The notes: generated by a model not told the origin, from the sequence alone. Shown: positions 1 to 9,059, counted from the first letter of the stretch. The stretch: DNA of 64,000 nt from Cellulosimicrobium funkei (GCF_001019615.1 NZ_JNBQ01000001.1:186001-250000); one strand, 5' to 3'. Program-made: numbers and translations.

Positions 1-910
1 GTCGAGCGCCTGCAGCGCCCCGACCGCGCGGCGGTCGTACCGGAGCTCGCCGTCGTAGTCGTCCTCGACGACCGTCGCACCCGTCCGCGCGGCCCACGCG
101 ACGAGCGCGCCGCGGCGCGCGGGGGACAGGGGCACGCCCGTGGGGAACTGGTGGGCCGGGGTGAGCAGGACGACGTCCACCGGGCGCTCGCGGCCGAGCG
201 CGTCGAGCAGCGAGACGTCCGCGCCGCCGTCGTCCACGGGGAGCGCGACGACCTCGAGACCGGCCGCGGCGAGCACCGCGCGGTGGGCCGCGTGCCCGTA
301 CTGCTCGACGGCGGCGCGCCGGGCGCCGCGCGCGACGAGCGCCCGGGCGACGAGGGAGAGCAGGTCGGCGAACCCGTGCGTGACGACGACCCGGTCGGGG
401 TCGGTCCGGACCCCCCCGGGCGCGGCCGAGGTAGGCGGCGAGCGCGACCCGCAGCGGCTCCGCACCCCGTGGGTCGCCGTAGCCGAGCGCGGCGTCCGGC
501 GCGTCCGCGAGCGCGCGTCTCGCGGCGGCGAGCCACGGGCCGCGGGGGAAGGACGACGGGTCGGGCACGCCGGCCCGCAGGTCGAGCGGCAGGCGTGGCC
601 GACCGGGGGAGGGCGGGGCGGGCGTCGGGCCGACGACGCGGCGCCCGACCCACGTCCCGGCGCCGACGCGGGACTCCAGCCAGCCCTCCGCGGCGAGCTG
701 GGCGTACGCGTCGGCGACCGTGCCGCGCGCGACGCCGAGGTCCGCGGCGAGCGCGCGCGCCGACGGCAGGCGCGTGCCGGCGACGAGGCGGCCGTCGAGC
801 ACCGCCGTGCGCAGGGCGTCCTGGAGCGACCGCGCGGGACGCGTCGGCGAGAGCGCGAGGTGGAGGTCGAGGGCACCGGCGAGCGACGGATTGGCCCGTG
901 TTTCTCCCAC
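1..910 (-). pseudogene. MocR/PdxR-type GntR-aminotransferase regulator, frameshifted and cut by the window edge
   Basis: Reading from a GTG at 910, the first part encodes a GntR winged helix (motifs LPSARALAADLGVARGT and AYAQLAAEGWLESRVGAGTWV), followed by the start of a class I aminotransferase-like domain (LGYGDPRGAEPLRVALAAYLGRARG). The frame then breaks at a 7-C run (411-417). Dropping one base restores the domain: VVVTHGFADLLSLVARAL, then TPAHQFPTGVPLSP and VVEDDYDGELRYDRR, the typical PLP-binding region of MocR proteins. The 3' end lies outside the window. MocR regulators usually sense PLP or amino-sugar/amine compounds and control a divergent gene, here the AhpD-like gene at 957. The break could be a real frameshift or a homopolymer sequencing error. 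Confidence 0.75.
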
Positions 911-956
911 GACATTGCACTGTAGCCCTGGGCCTCTGCTCCGTAGCGTCGGAGGC

Positions 957-1484
957 ATGACGACCACGACCACTGCCACGACCAGCGAGACCGCCGTCCC
1001 AGCCGACACCCCCGTCCCCGTCCCCGCCCGGTTCGACGTCGAGGCGCTCACGCCCGACTTCTACGCCGCCGTCGCCGCGGTCGACAAGGCGGCCGCCACC
1101 GAGGCGGAGCGCGCCGGGATCTCGCCGGTCCTCGCCGATCTCGTGCGGCTGCGCGCCTCGCAGCTCAACGGCTGCGCCTACTGCGTCGACCTGCACTCCC
1201 GCACCGCGCGCCGTGCGGGCGCGGACGAGCAGCTCCTCCAGGCGGTCGCGGTGTGGCGCGAGTCGGGCTTCTTCACGGCGCGCGAGCGCGCGGCGCTCGA
1301 GCTCACCGAGTCGGTCACGCGGCTCTCGGAGACGCACGTGCCCGACGACGTCGCGCGGGTCGCGCTCGACGCGCTCGGGGAGCAGGGGACCGCCGCGGTG
1401 CTCGCGCTGCTCGTGTCGATCAACGCGTGGAACGCGCTCGCCGTGACCGCCCGCACGTGGGCCCCGGAGCGGAAGACCCGCTGA
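957..1484 (+). CDS. AhpD-like / carboxymuconolactone decarboxylase family protein
   Basis: 175 residues. The CMD-family motif NGCAYCVDLHS is present with the redox pair Cys73 and Cys76 and the following His, as in AhpD-type peroxidase adaptors. The preceding helix ISPVLADLVRLRASQLNGC and the later AWNALAV segment are typical of the single-domain CMD fold. The expected role is a thiol-dependent peroxidase/disulfide reductase acting in the cytosol, but the substrate is unknown. The ATG follows GGAGG closely. The first 25 residues are Thr/Pro-rich and probably disordered. It is divergent from the broken MocR regulator, its most likely controller. Confidence 0.85.
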   Translation: MTTTTTATTSETAVPADTPVPVPARFDVEALTPDFYAAVAAVDKAAATEAERAGISPVLADLVRLRASQLNGCAYCVDLHSRTARRAGADEQLLQAVAVWRESGFFTARERAALELTESVTRLSETHVPDDVARVALDALGEQGTAAVLALLVSINAWNALAVTARTWAPERKTR

Positions 1485-1509
1485 CTCCTGGCGCCGCGCG
1501 GCCGGCCGG

Positions 1510-2382
1510 TCAGCGCCGGCCGAGCGCCCGCACGACGGCCGCGACGTCGGCGGGGGCCTCCTCGGCCATGAAGTGCCCGGCGGTCGTCGTGAGGTGCTCG
1601 AGGTCGGTTGCCCAGCGGCGCCAGACGCCCGCGGCGTCGTACCCGAGCCGTGCGCCCCAGTCCTGCTGCACCACGGTGACGGGCATGGTGAGCCGGTCGC
1701 CGGCGTCGAGCGACGCCTGGTCGTGCTCGACGTCGACGGTCGCCGTCGCGCGGTAGTCCGCGACGATCGAGTCGACGGCGGCCCGGCTCGCCGCGAGGTA
1801 GTGCGCACGGACGTCGTCGGGGATCGAGGCGGGGTCCTGGGTCCACGCGTCGAGGAAGGACCCGAAGAACGCGTCGGCGCTGTGCCGGATCATCGTCTCC
1901 GGCAGGCCCGGAGGCTGCGCCATGAGGTAGAGGTGGAACGCGACCGCGGCGTCCACGCCGTGCAGCACGCCCCACGTGTCGAGCGTGGGCACCACGTCGA
2001 GGATGCCGAGGTGGCTCACGCGGTCCGGGTGGTCGAGCGCGGCGCGGAACGCGACGAGCGCGCCCCGGTCGTGGCCGACGAGGACGAACCGGTCGACGTC
2101 CAGCGCGTCGGCGAGCGCGACGACGTCGGCGCCCATCGTGCGCTTGGCGTAGACGTCGGGCGTGGTCGCGACGGGCTTGGCGCTGTCGCCGTAGCCGCGC
2201 AGGTCGGGCACGACGACGCGGTGGTCGCGCGCGAGGTCGGCGGCGACGTGCCGCCACATGTGGCGGGTCTGGGGGAAGCCGTGCAGCAGGACGACGGGCG
2301 TGCCCTCGCCCGCGGTCTCGGCGCGCAGGGTGACTCCCGGGGCGACCTCGACGGTGCGGGTCTCGAAGCCGGGGATGTGCAT
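1510..2382 (-). CDS. alpha/beta hydrolase, haloacetate dehalogenase-like
   Basis: 290 residues, a complete alpha/beta-hydrolase. The oxyanion motif is HGFPQT (residues 34-39), the nucleophile elbow is GHDRG with Asp105 rather than Ser, and the catalytic His is in AGHFMAEEAP (His270). An Asp nucleophile with HDRG is typical of haloacetate dehalogenases and epoxide hydrolases. In fluoroacetate dehalogenases a His-Trp pair helps hold the halide; the corresponding stretch here reads FHLYLMAQP, so the Trp seems to be Leu. This favours a different halide or an epoxide as substrate (inference). It is divergent from a BTAD regulator across a 155-base gap. Confidence 0.8.
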   Translation of the reverse strand: MHIPGFETRTVEVAPGVTLRAETAGEGTPVVLLHGFPQTRHMWRHVAADLARDHRVVVPDLRGYGDSAKPVATTPDVYAKRTMGADVVALADALDVDRFVLVGHDRGALVAFRAALDHPDRVSHLGILDVVPTLDTWGVLHGVDAAVAFHLYLMAQPPGLPETMIRHSADAFFGSFLDAWTQDPASIPDDVRAHYLAASRAAVDSIVADYRATATVDVEHDQASLDAGDRLTMPVTVVQQDWGARLGYDAAGVWRRWATDLEHLTTTAGHFMAEEAPADVAAVVRALGRR

Positions 2383-2537
2383 GGGTGGGTCCTCTCTCGG
2401 GGTGGTGCGGGCCGCCGCAGGTCGTGCCCGGGCGGCTCGTGACCATCCTCGGAGCGTCGGATCAGCATCCGATCAGTGCCGCGTGCCGCCCGGCCGCGCG
2501 CCCGCGCCGCGGCATCGGGTGCGGCGAGAATGGCGGG

Positions 2538-4523
2538 GTGGTGGAGCTGCGCGTCGAGGTGCTCGGGCCCGTCCGGCTGCTGCGCGACGGCGCGGAGGTC
2601 GACCCGGGCGGGCCTCGTCAGCGCGAGCTCCTGGCGCGGCTGGCCGCCGCACGCGGTCGCCCGGTCTCGTTCGAGCGGCTCGCGGCGGACCTGTGGGACG
2701 ACGACGCGGAGCACGACCCCCGCGCCCGGCGCGGTGCCCTCGCGACGTTCGTCGGCGACCTGCGCCGCCGCCTCGAACCCGAGCGGGCACCGCGCACGCG
2801 GCCGCGCGTGCTCGTCACCGAGCACGGCGGCTACGCGTTGCGGCTCCCGGACGGCGCGCTTGACGCGGCGCGGCTGGAGTCGGCCGTCGCCCCGGTGGGT
2901 GGACCGACGACGCACGGTCCGGACGCCCCCGCGCCCGGCGCCACGCCGGGGATCGGGGCCGGGGACGCGCCGTCGGGCACGCGTGCTCTGCGCGACGCGG
3001 TCGCGGCGTGGCGCGGCGAGCCGTACGCCGACCTGCCGGACAGGGAGTGGGTACGGTCCGAACGGCGGCACCTCGCCGAGGCGCACGCGCGGGCGGTCGA
3101 GCTCCTCGCGGAGGCGCTGCTCGCGGACGGCCGCCCGGGGGAGGCGGTCGCCACGCTCGACCCGCACGCCGCCGCGCACCCGTGGCGCGAGCGCGCGTGG
3201 GCGCTGCTCGCGCTCGCGCTGTACCGGGAGGGTCGCCAGGCGGACGCGCTCGACGTCGTGCGCCGCGCGCGCCGTCGGCTTGCCGACGAGCTCGGCCTCG
3301 ACCCAGGACCGGAGCTCGCGCGACTCGAGCGCGACGTGCTCGACCAGGCTCCGTCGCTCGACGGCCCGACGCCGGGGCCCCGCCTCGCGGTGACGGCCCC
3401 GACCTCGCGCACGCAGCTGCGGTCCACGGTCGACGTCGCGCGCACGCTCGCGATCGCCGGGGGAGACCACCTCGCGACCGCGCAGCAGCAGCGGGTCGCC
3501 GCGGCGCTCGCCGCCGAGGCGACGGGCGACCCGGTGCTCACCGCCCGCACGGTCACGGCGTACGACGTCCCCGCCGTCTGGACGCGGAGCGACGACCCCG
3601 AGGCTGCCGGCGCGCTCGTCGGCGTCGCGCGACGCACGCTGCGCCGCCTGGGCCCCGACGCGGCGCCGGTCCTGCGGGCGCGGCTGCTCGCCGTCGTCGG
3701 GATCGAGCACCGGGGGACGCGCGACGCGTGGGCGTGGGCGGCGGCGGAGGACGCCGTGGGGATCGCGCGCGACGTCGGCGACCCCGGCACGCTCGCGCTG
3801 GCGCTCAACGCCCGGTTCCTCCAGTCGTTCCAGCGGCCGGGGGCGGGCGCCGAGCGGGACCGGACCGGCGCGGAGCTCGTCGCGCTGGCGGAGGCTCACG
3901 ACCTGCCGACGTTCGCGATCCTCGGGCACCTCGTCCGGCTGCAGGCTGCCGCCGGGGCCGGGCGGTTCGGCGACGCCGACGACCGTGCCGCCGCGGCCGA
4001 GGGCGTGGCCGCGGAGTACGAGTCGCCCGTGGTCCCCATGCTCACGGCCTGGTACCGGGCGATGCGCGACGCCGAGACCGCGCCGCCCGATGCCGCGGCA
4101 CGCGCGTACCGGGCCTCCGACGACCTGCTGGCCGGGGTGCGCATGCCCGGGGTGCGGGACGGACTGCTCCCGCTCGCGCTGCTCACGGTCCGTCTGCGCC
4201 ACGGCCGCCCGCTCGCCGGGCTCGGCGACCCAGGGCCGTACACGCCGTGGGTCGAGCCGCTGCTCGCGCTCGACGCCGGCGACCGTCGCGGCGCCGCCGA
4301 CCTGGCGCGCGCGGTCCCGGAACCCCCGGCGGACCACCTGTGCGATCTGCGGTGGGCGCTCGTGGCCGAGACCGCCGTTCGGCTCGGGGACGCGGGCCTG
4401 GCGCGGCGTGCCCGTCACGCGCTCGCGCGCGTGCCGGACGAGCTCGCCGGGGCGGGCTCGGGGCTCGTGTCCGCGGGCCCGGTCCGGGCGTGGCTCGACC
4501 GCCTCGACGGTCGCCGCGCGTAG
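2538..4523 (+). CDS. BTAD-domain (AfsR/SARP-like) transcriptional regulator
   Basis: 661 residues from the GTG pair at 2538/2541; the frame is open further upstream, but homology starts at VELRVEVLGPVRLL. Residues 1-95 form an OmpR-type winged helix (GPRQRELLARLAAARGRPVS, then YALRLPDG). Roughly 100-270 is the bacterial transcriptional activation domain (LREAVAAWRGEPY-like, REWVRSERRHLAEAHARAVELL, ERAWALLALALYREGRQADALDVVRRARRRLADELGLDPGPEL). The remaining ~390 residues are helical, Ala-rich, TPR-like repeats with no NB-ARC P-loop, so it is a mid-size SARP without the ATPase switch. It probably controls the divergent dehalogenase-like hydrolase; the target is inference. Confidence 0.85.
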   Translation: MVELRVEVLGPVRLLRDGAEVDPGGPRQRELLARLAAARGRPVSFERLAADLWDDDAEHDPRARRGALATFVGDLRRRLEPERAPRTRPRVLVTEHGGYALRLPDGALDAARLESAVAPVGGPTTHGPDAPAPGATPGIGAGDAPSGTRALRDAVAAWRGEPYADLPDREWVRSERRHLAEAHARAVELLAEALLADGRPGEAVATLDPHAAAHPWRERAWALLALALYREGRQADALDVVRRARRRLADELGLDPGPELARLERDVLDQAPSLDGPTPGPRLAVTAPTSRTQLRSTVDVARTLAIAGGDHLATAQQQRVAAALAAEATGDPVLTARTVTAYDVPAVWTRSDDPEAAGALVGVARRTLRRLGPDAAPVLRARLLAVVGIEHRGTRDAWAWAAAEDAVGIARDVGDPGTLALALNARFLQSFQRPGAGAERDRTGAELVALAEAHDLPTFAILGHLVRLQAAAGAGRFGDADDRAAAAEGVAAEYESPVVPMLTAWYRAMRDAETAPPDAAARAYRASDDLLAGVRMPGVRDGLLPLALLTVRLRHGRPLAGLGDPGPYTPWVEPLLALDAGDRRGAADLARAVPEPPADHLCDLRWALVAETAVRLGDAGLARRARHALARVPDELAGAGSGLVSAGPVRAWLDRLDGRRA

Positions 4524-4553
4524 GGCTGTCATCGCCGCCGGGGGTTCGCCCGA

Positions 4554-5126
4554 TCAACGCTCCGGGAGCAGCCCTGCCACGAGTGCGTCGATGACGTCGT
4601 CGGCCGCGACGCCGGGGTCGATCGGGGTCGTGAGCAGGTCGAGGAGCAGCCCGTCGATCGCGTAGTGGAACAGGGCGATCTCGCGGGGCCCTCCAGGCAG
4701 GCCGGCCGACCGGTTGAACTCGACGTCGGCCTCGAACCCCGCGCGCAGCCACGGCCCGAGCAGGGCGGCGAGCTCGGGACGGCGGCCGGACTCGAGCCGC
4801 AGCTCGAACAGGGCCCGCGTGACGTCGGCGTCCGCCGACAGCCGGCGCACGATGTCGCGGAGGTAGTCCGCGAAGAGCGCGCGGTCCGGCTTCTGGGCGG
4901 CGCGTCGCTCCAGGTCGTCCGGTGTGGGCGCGAGGCGTGCGCCGATGCGCTCGAAGAGCCCCGCGACGAGGGCGTCCCGGCTCCGGAAGTAGTTCGACGT
5001 CGTGCCCGTCGGGACGCCCGCCTCCTCGTCGACCGCGCGATGCGTCAGGCCGCGCGACCCCTCGCGTGCGAGCACGGCGATGCCCGCGTCCGCCAGGGCG
5101 CTCCGCCGGGTGGAGTTCTTCGCCAT
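4554..5126 (-). CDS. TetR family transcriptional regulator
   Basis: 190 residues starting at the ATG in AKNSTRRSALADAG; the frame is open 17 codons further upstream, but that would cover the operator. The N-terminal helix-turn-helix reads GSRGLTHRAVDEEAGVPTGTTSNYFRSRDALVAGLFERI, a standard TetR DNA-binding domain, followed by a helical ligand domain (residues 60-190). The context is a divergent DHFR-like reductase, with two direct copies of a 19-base motif in between, so the likely role is repression of itself and of the reductase. The ligand is unknown. Confidence 0.85.
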   Translation of the reverse strand: MAKNSTRRSALADAGIAVLAREGSRGLTHRAVDEEAGVPTGTTSNYFRSRDALVAGLFERIGARLAPTPDDLERRAAQKPDRALFADYLRDIVRRLSADADVTRALFELRLESGRRPELAALLGPWLRAGFEADVEFNRSAGLPGGPREIALFHYAIDGLLLDLLTTPIDPGVAADDVIDALVAGLLPER

Positions 5127-5144
5127 GCGCTGACGGTATCGCAA

Positions 5145-5192
5145 CCACTGCACCTGTTGTAGTCTCATACCGACCACTTCACCTGTAGTAGT
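5145..5192. promoter_or_regulatory. duplicated 19-base operator between tetR-like and reductase genes
   Basis: Two direct copies of CCACT(G/T)CACCTGT(T/A)GTAGT lie at 5145-5163 and 5174-5192 (17 of 19 bases identical, 29 bases apart, i.e. on nearly the same helix face). Each copy is an imperfect palindrome (ACTnCA ... TGtAGT ends). Position between divergent genes and just upstream of the SD of the reductase fits TetR repressor binding. Assignment to this TetR protein is inference. Confidence 0.6.
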
Positions 5193-5202
5193 TGGAGAGA
5201 TG

Positions 5203-5781
5203 ATGCGAGAACTGACCTACTACGTCGCCGTCAGCCTCGACGGGTACATCGCGGGTCCGGACGGCGAGTTCGACGCGTTCCTCGCCGAGGGCGACCACAT
5301 GCAGCCGATCTGGGCGCGGTACGGCGGCACCGCGCCGACGGACCTGGCCGCCGCCGCGGGGCTCCCGATCGTCGACAGCCCCTTCGACACGGTCCTCATG
5401 GGGTGGAACACCTATGCCGTCGGGCTCCCCGACCACCACCTCACGAACCCCTACCGCCACCTGCGGCAGGTGGTCTTCACCCGGTCGCACGAGGCGCCGA
5501 GCGGGAGCGAGGGGGTCGAGTTCACGGGCTCCGACCCGGTCGAGACGGTGCGGGCGCTGAAGCGCGAGGACGGCAAGGGCATCTGGCTGTGCGGCGGAGG
5601 CGCGCTGGCCGCGGTGCTCGTCGACGAGATCGACCGGCTCGCGCTCAAGGTCAACCCGGTGATGCTCGGAGCCGGGATCCCGCTGTTCGGCGAGCGGACC
5701 TACGCACCCCTGTCCTGGCGGTCGACGAGCACGCAGACGTTCCGCTCCGGCGTGACGTTCGCGGAGTACGAGCGGGCGTGA
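5203..5781 (+). CDS. dihydrofolate reductase family protein (RibD C-terminal-like)
   Basis: 192 residues (ATG at 5203; an adjacent ATG at 5200 is equally possible). The N-terminus MRELTYYVAVSLDGYIAGPDGEFDAF is the signature of the small stand-alone RibD-C/DHFR-like reductases. VLMGWNTYAVGLP, the DGKGIWLCGGGALAAVLVDEIDRLAL nucleotide-binding stretch and VMLGAGIPLFGE complete the fold. These are NADPH-dependent reductases of unknown substrate; they are not the folate-pathway DHFR. The SD GGAGAG sits just before the start. Expression is probably controlled by the divergent TetR through the duplicated operator. Confidence 0.85.
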   Translation: MRELTYYVAVSLDGYIAGPDGEFDAFLAEGDHMQPIWARYGGTAPTDLAAAAGLPIVDSPFDTVLMGWNTYAVGLPDHHLTNPYRHLRQVVFTRSHEAPSGSEGVEFTGSDPVETVRALKREDGKGIWLCGGGALAAVLVDEIDRLALKVNPVMLGAGIPLFGERTYAPLSWRSTSTQTFRSGVTFAEYERA

Positions 5782-5806
5782 GGCCCGGCGTGGTGCGGGC
5801 GTGAGG

Positions 5807-6571
5807 CTAGACGTCGAGCGGTCCCCGCACGACGGAGTCGCCCGAGTGCGCGGGGTCGCCGTCGAAGTGCTCCTCCGAGACGTCGACGACGGGGAACTGC
5901 GTGAGGTCCAGGCCGTCGGGCAGGTCGAACCGGCCCTCCGCGCCGTCGAGCACGCCGAGGCTCACGAGGCCGCTGAGGTCCTCGGCAAGGAGCCACACCT
6001 CGCGATACGTGCCCTCGGGCACCGGCGCATCGACCGTCACGACGACCTGGCGCCGCCCGTCGGGCTGCTCCTCGACACGCGCGTCGCCGCTCGCGCCCTC
6101 CCAGTCGGGCAGCGGGTCGAGCGTCGCGCTGGCCACCGTCGTCTCGGGCGGCTCGGCCTCGCGCCGCTCCCACAGGACGCCGCCCGCGACGCCCACGAGG
6201 AGCGCGGCCGACGCCGCCGCGACCGGTACCCAGACCCGTCGGCGACGCGGTGCGAGCGGCACGACGACGGCCCCCGCGCGCTCGCCGTCCGGCGCGTCGG
6301 CGCGGGACGGGGTGACGGCAGCGGGCTCGTCGAGGTCCGTGCTCGCCGTAGGCAGGTCGAGCTCGGCACGGATCGCGGACCACACCGCCGGGGGCGGCTC
6401 GACGAGCTCGTCGGGCGCGTCGGCGCCGTCGAACGCGTCGGCCACGCGCGCGAGCCGGGCGGCGCCGTCGGCGCACTCCGCGCAGGAGGCGAGGTGCGCG
6501 CGCGCGTCGTCGTCGAGCACGTCCTCGCCGAGCGCGAGGAGCGCGAGGGTCTCGTCATCGATGTGCTGCAC
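5807..6571 (-). CDS. RskA-like zinc-finger anti-sigma factor, membrane protein
   Basis: 254 residues. The N-terminal anti-sigma zinc finger reads HLASCAEC (His26, Cys30, Cys33: HxxxCxxC). A proline/acid-rich linker follows, then one transmembrane helix at about residues 100-120 ([19 protein letters not shown]). The outer C-terminal domain (residues 125-254) resembles the anti-sigma-K/RskA domain ([35 protein letters not shown]). It would hold the partner sigma factor at the membrane until an extracytoplasmic signal triggers proteolysis. Its start overlaps the end of the sigma gene by 17 bases, so the two are translationally coupled. Confidence 0.9.
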   Translation of the reverse strand: MQHIDDETLALLALGEDVLDDDARAHLASCAECADGAARLARVADAFDGADAPDELVEPPPAVWSAIRAELDLPTASTDLDEPAAVTPSRADAPDGERAGAVVVPLAPRRRRVWVPVAAASAALLVGVAGGVLWERREAEPPETTVASATLDPLPDWEGASGDARVEEQPDGRRQVVVTVDAPVPEGTYREVWLLAEDLSGLVSLGVLDGAEGRFDLPDGLDLTQFPVVDVSEEHFDGDPAHSGDSVVRGPLDV

Positions 6572-7127
6572 CGTCCACCTCCAATCGGTCGCGCAGCCGG
6601 ATCAGGCTCCGTCGTACGTGGCTCTTGACCGTACCCAGCGGGAGGCCGAGCTCCTCGGCGATCTGCACGTGCGTCAGGTCACGGAAGAACGCGAGCTCGA
6701 GGATCGTCCGGCCGGGATCGCCGAGCCGCTGCAGCTCGTCGGAGAGGAGCACGCGGTCGGCGACGCGTCCGACGTCGGCGTCCTCGTCCACGGCGGGCCG
6801 CGGCTCCGTCGCGGCCGCCTGCTCGGACCGTCGCACCCGGGCGCGGGCCTCGTGCGCGTCGGCGACGGTGTGCCGCGTGATCCCGACGAGCCACGCGGGC
6901 AGCCGGGCGCGGTCGGGGTCGAACCGGGACCTGCTGCGCCAGGCGGCGACGAACACCTGCTGCGTCACGTCCTCCGCGTCGGCGCGCGTGCCGAGCGACC
7001 GCAGGGCGAGGGTGTGCACGAGCGCGGACCACCGCCGGTAGGCCTCCGCGAGGGCGCCCTCGTCGCCGTCCGCGAACGCGCGGCCGAGGCGCCACAGGTC
7101 CGGGTCGGGCGTCCCGGTCTCGGTCAC
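6555..7127 (-). CDS. ECF RNA polymerase sigma factor, SigK-like
   Basis: 190 residues. Region 2 (residues 25-95) contains [43 protein letters not shown] in segments typical of -10 recognition. Region 4 (130-182) has [32 protein letters not shown] for -35 recognition. The spacing and the RskA-type partner gene immediately downstream (overlapping) place it in the SigK-like ECF group. It lies 130 bases downstream of the sortase/DUF4397 pair, which may be part of the regulated envelope response. Confidence 0.9.
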   Translation of the reverse strand: MTETGTPDPDLWRLGRAFADGDEGALAEAYRRWSALVHTLALRSLGTRADAEDVTQQVFVAAWRSRSRFDPDRARLPAWLVGITRHTVADAHEARARVRRSEQAAATEPRPAVDEDADVGRVADRVLLSDELQRLGDPGRTILELAFFRDLTHVQIAEELGLPLGTVKSHVRRSLIRLRDRLEVDGAAHR

Positions 7128-7257
7128 GTTCAGGGCGGGTCCTCGAAGGTCGGCGCCGACCGCGCGGGCGGCAGCGGCGAGCGGGTAGCAGCGATCGTAG
7201 CGCCGGGGCGGTCGTACGCTCGCGGGGCGCCCCGCGGGCGCCTGCCGGCGAGGGGCG

Positions 7258-7977
7258 TCACCGGACGGGCGTCGCGGTCACGACGACGTTGTCCGAGTAC
7301 GAGCGCCGGTCGCGGTCCCACGCGCCCCCGCACGTCACGAGCACGAGGCGGCGCTCGCCCGTGCGGTCGAAGAGCTCGTCGAGCGGGACGTCGGGCTTGG
7401 GGACGCTCCGCACGTCCGTCACTGTGTAGGTGTACGAGGCGCCCGTCGCGTCGACGACGTCGACGCGCGCTCCCGTCGTGATCTCCGCGAGCCGGGCGAA
7501 CGGCCCGACGCCGTCGGGGTCGTCCACGTGGGCCGCGACGACCGTCGTGCCGGCGGGGCTCGCGGGTGCCGGGCCGAACCGGTACCACGCGGCGACGTCC
7601 CCGCTGCCCGGCAGCGCCATCCGCCCCTCGGGGTCGACCCCCGCCGGCTCGACGGGGAGGTCGACGTCGAGGTCGGCGGCGACGACGCGCGTGGGCGCGG
7701 GCGGCGCGGGGTCGGGCACGTCCTGAGCGGGTCGCACGGGCACGTCCCGGATGGGCCCGGACGGGCCTGCGGTCCCCGTCCCGCCCCGGCCGGGGGCCGG
7801 GACGGGCGGGGTGTCGGCCGTCGGTCCGAGGAGTCCGTCGGCCGGCTCGTCGGCGGACGGCGGGGAACATCCGCCGACGACCGCTGCGGTGACGAGCACC
7901 GCCCCCAGGAGGGTCAGGAGCCCGGCCCGCGCACCCCGTGCGGGGTGCGCGGGACCGGGGTTCGTGCGCTGCGTCAT
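7258..7977 (-). CDS. class F sortase
   Basis: 239 residues. A lipoprotein-type signal is visible at the N-terminus: hydrophobic [17 protein letters not shown] followed by Cys37 (VVGGC lipobox). A Pro/Gly-rich linker then leads to the sortase domain (residues 85-239). The active-site segments are [18 protein letters not shown] (catalytic His), [23 protein letters not shown] (catalytic Cys in TCGG, followed by the conserved Arg). Class F sortases are the actinobacterial type; their substrates are mostly undefined. Its ATG overlaps the stop of the upstream DUF4397 gene by 4 bases, implying that the two work together. Confidence 0.88.
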   Translation of the reverse strand: MTQRTNPGPAHPARGARAGLLTLLGAVLVTAAVVGGCSPPSADEPADGLLGPTADTPPVPAPGRGGTGTAGPSGPIRDVPVRPAQDVPDPAPPAPTRVVAADLDVDLPVEPAGVDPEGRMALPGSGDVAAWYRFGPAPASPAGTTVVAAHVDDPDGVGPFARLAEITTGARVDVVDATGASYTYTVTDVRSVPKPDVPLDELFDRTGERRLVLVTCGGAWDRDRRSYSDNVVVTATPVR

Positions 7978-8858
7978 GCGTCCCGGTCGCTCCGGACGGG
8001 GTGCGTGGCGTGCGCGTGCTGCTCCCGCCATGCGCGCGCGAGCATGACGACCGCCGCGACGAGCAGCAGCCCGAACAGGGACGCGCCGAACGCGATCGCG
8101 ACGCCCGTGGCGGTGCTGCTCGGTGCCTCGGCCGCGAGGCCGGAGAGGCCCGCGGGCACCCCGGACGGCGACGAGTGGAGCCCCTCGACCGTCTGCGTGG
8201 CGAGCGCGAGGTTGCCCGCCTCGAGGCTGCCCCACGCGTAGGCGATCGTGTTGACGCCCTCGGCGACCGTGAGGTCGGCCGGCCCGAGCACCGGGTCGGT
8301 CGTGCCGGCGGCGGCGATCGACGCCGACACCGTGCCGGCCGGCAGGTCGAGCACGGCCTCCTTCGGGTTCTCGAGGCCCGTGACGACCGCGGTGCCGCCT
8401 GCGAGCACGTCGACCGCGGGCGCCGCCGCGACGTGGCGGACGGTCAGGCGGCCCTGGCCGGCCGCCGTCGGCTCGGTCGAGTTGGTGAAGAGCGTCGCGG
8501 TCGGATCGCCACCCGCGTCGAGGTGCGCGACGGCGGTGTAGCTCGTCCCGGCCGCGAGCTCGAGGTCGACCGGGCCGATGACCGGGGAGCTCGTGTCGGT
8601 CGCGTCCGGCGCGGTGATCGCGACGCTGTACGCCCCGGCCGGGAGGTCGAGCGGGCCGGCGAGGTCGCCCGGCTGGAAGTCGTCGAGCGTGAGCTCGTCG
8701 TTCACCCAGACGTCGACGGGGGTGTCGGGCACGCCGTGCAGGACGGAGAGGGAGGCGCCGTCGGCGGTGGCGGCGTGGGCGGGGAGCGCGACGGCTCCTA
8801 GCGCGACGAGGGTGGCTGCGCCCGCGAGCGCGGCGCTGCGTCGTGCGGTGCGGTGCAT
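7974..8858 (-). CDS. DUF4397 repeat surface protein with C-terminal anchor
   Basis: 294 residues. A signal peptide (residues 1-32, ending LPAHAAT) is followed by two DUF4397-type beta domains: LSVLHGVPDTPVDVWVNDELTLDDFQPGD and LTVRHVAAAPAVDVLAGG-AVVTGLENPKE. The C-terminus has a linker, one transmembrane helix (GVAIAFGASLFGLLLVAAVVML) and a basic tail, the layout of a cell-wall sorting signal, but without an LPxTG. It is exported and held at the membrane or wall. The start codon follows GGAGGACACC. It is the first gene of the sortase cluster and the likely sortase client (inference). Confidence 0.85.
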   Translation of the reverse strand: MHRTARRSAALAGAATLVALGAVALPAHAATADGASLSVLHGVPDTPVDVWVNDELTLDDFQPGDLAGPLDLPAGAYSVAITAPDATDTSSPVIGPVDLELAAGTSYTAVAHLDAGGDPTATLFTNSTEPTAAGQGRLTVRHVAAAPAVDVLAGGTAVVTGLENPKEAVLDLPAGTVSASIAAAGTTDPVLGPADLTVAEGVNTIAYAWGSLEAGNLALATQTVEGLHSSPSGVPAGLSGLAAEAPSSTATGVAIAFGASLFGLLLVAAVVMLARAWREQHAHATHPVRSDRDA

Positions 8859-9059
8859 GGTGTCCTCCGGTTCTCGGCCCGGTCGGTACCGGGCGCTCGG
8901 GCAGTTGACACCCCCTCTTCCGGCGGGGAGGCGGGTACGGATGCACCGTCGTGCCGCGAGTCTCGGCACGAGCTCTCGGAGGGTTGCGGAGCGTGGGGCG
9001 GACCGGTGTCGGGGCAGGGAACCGCGCCCGTCGGGCAGGTGAACTTCGCGGGCGGGGTC

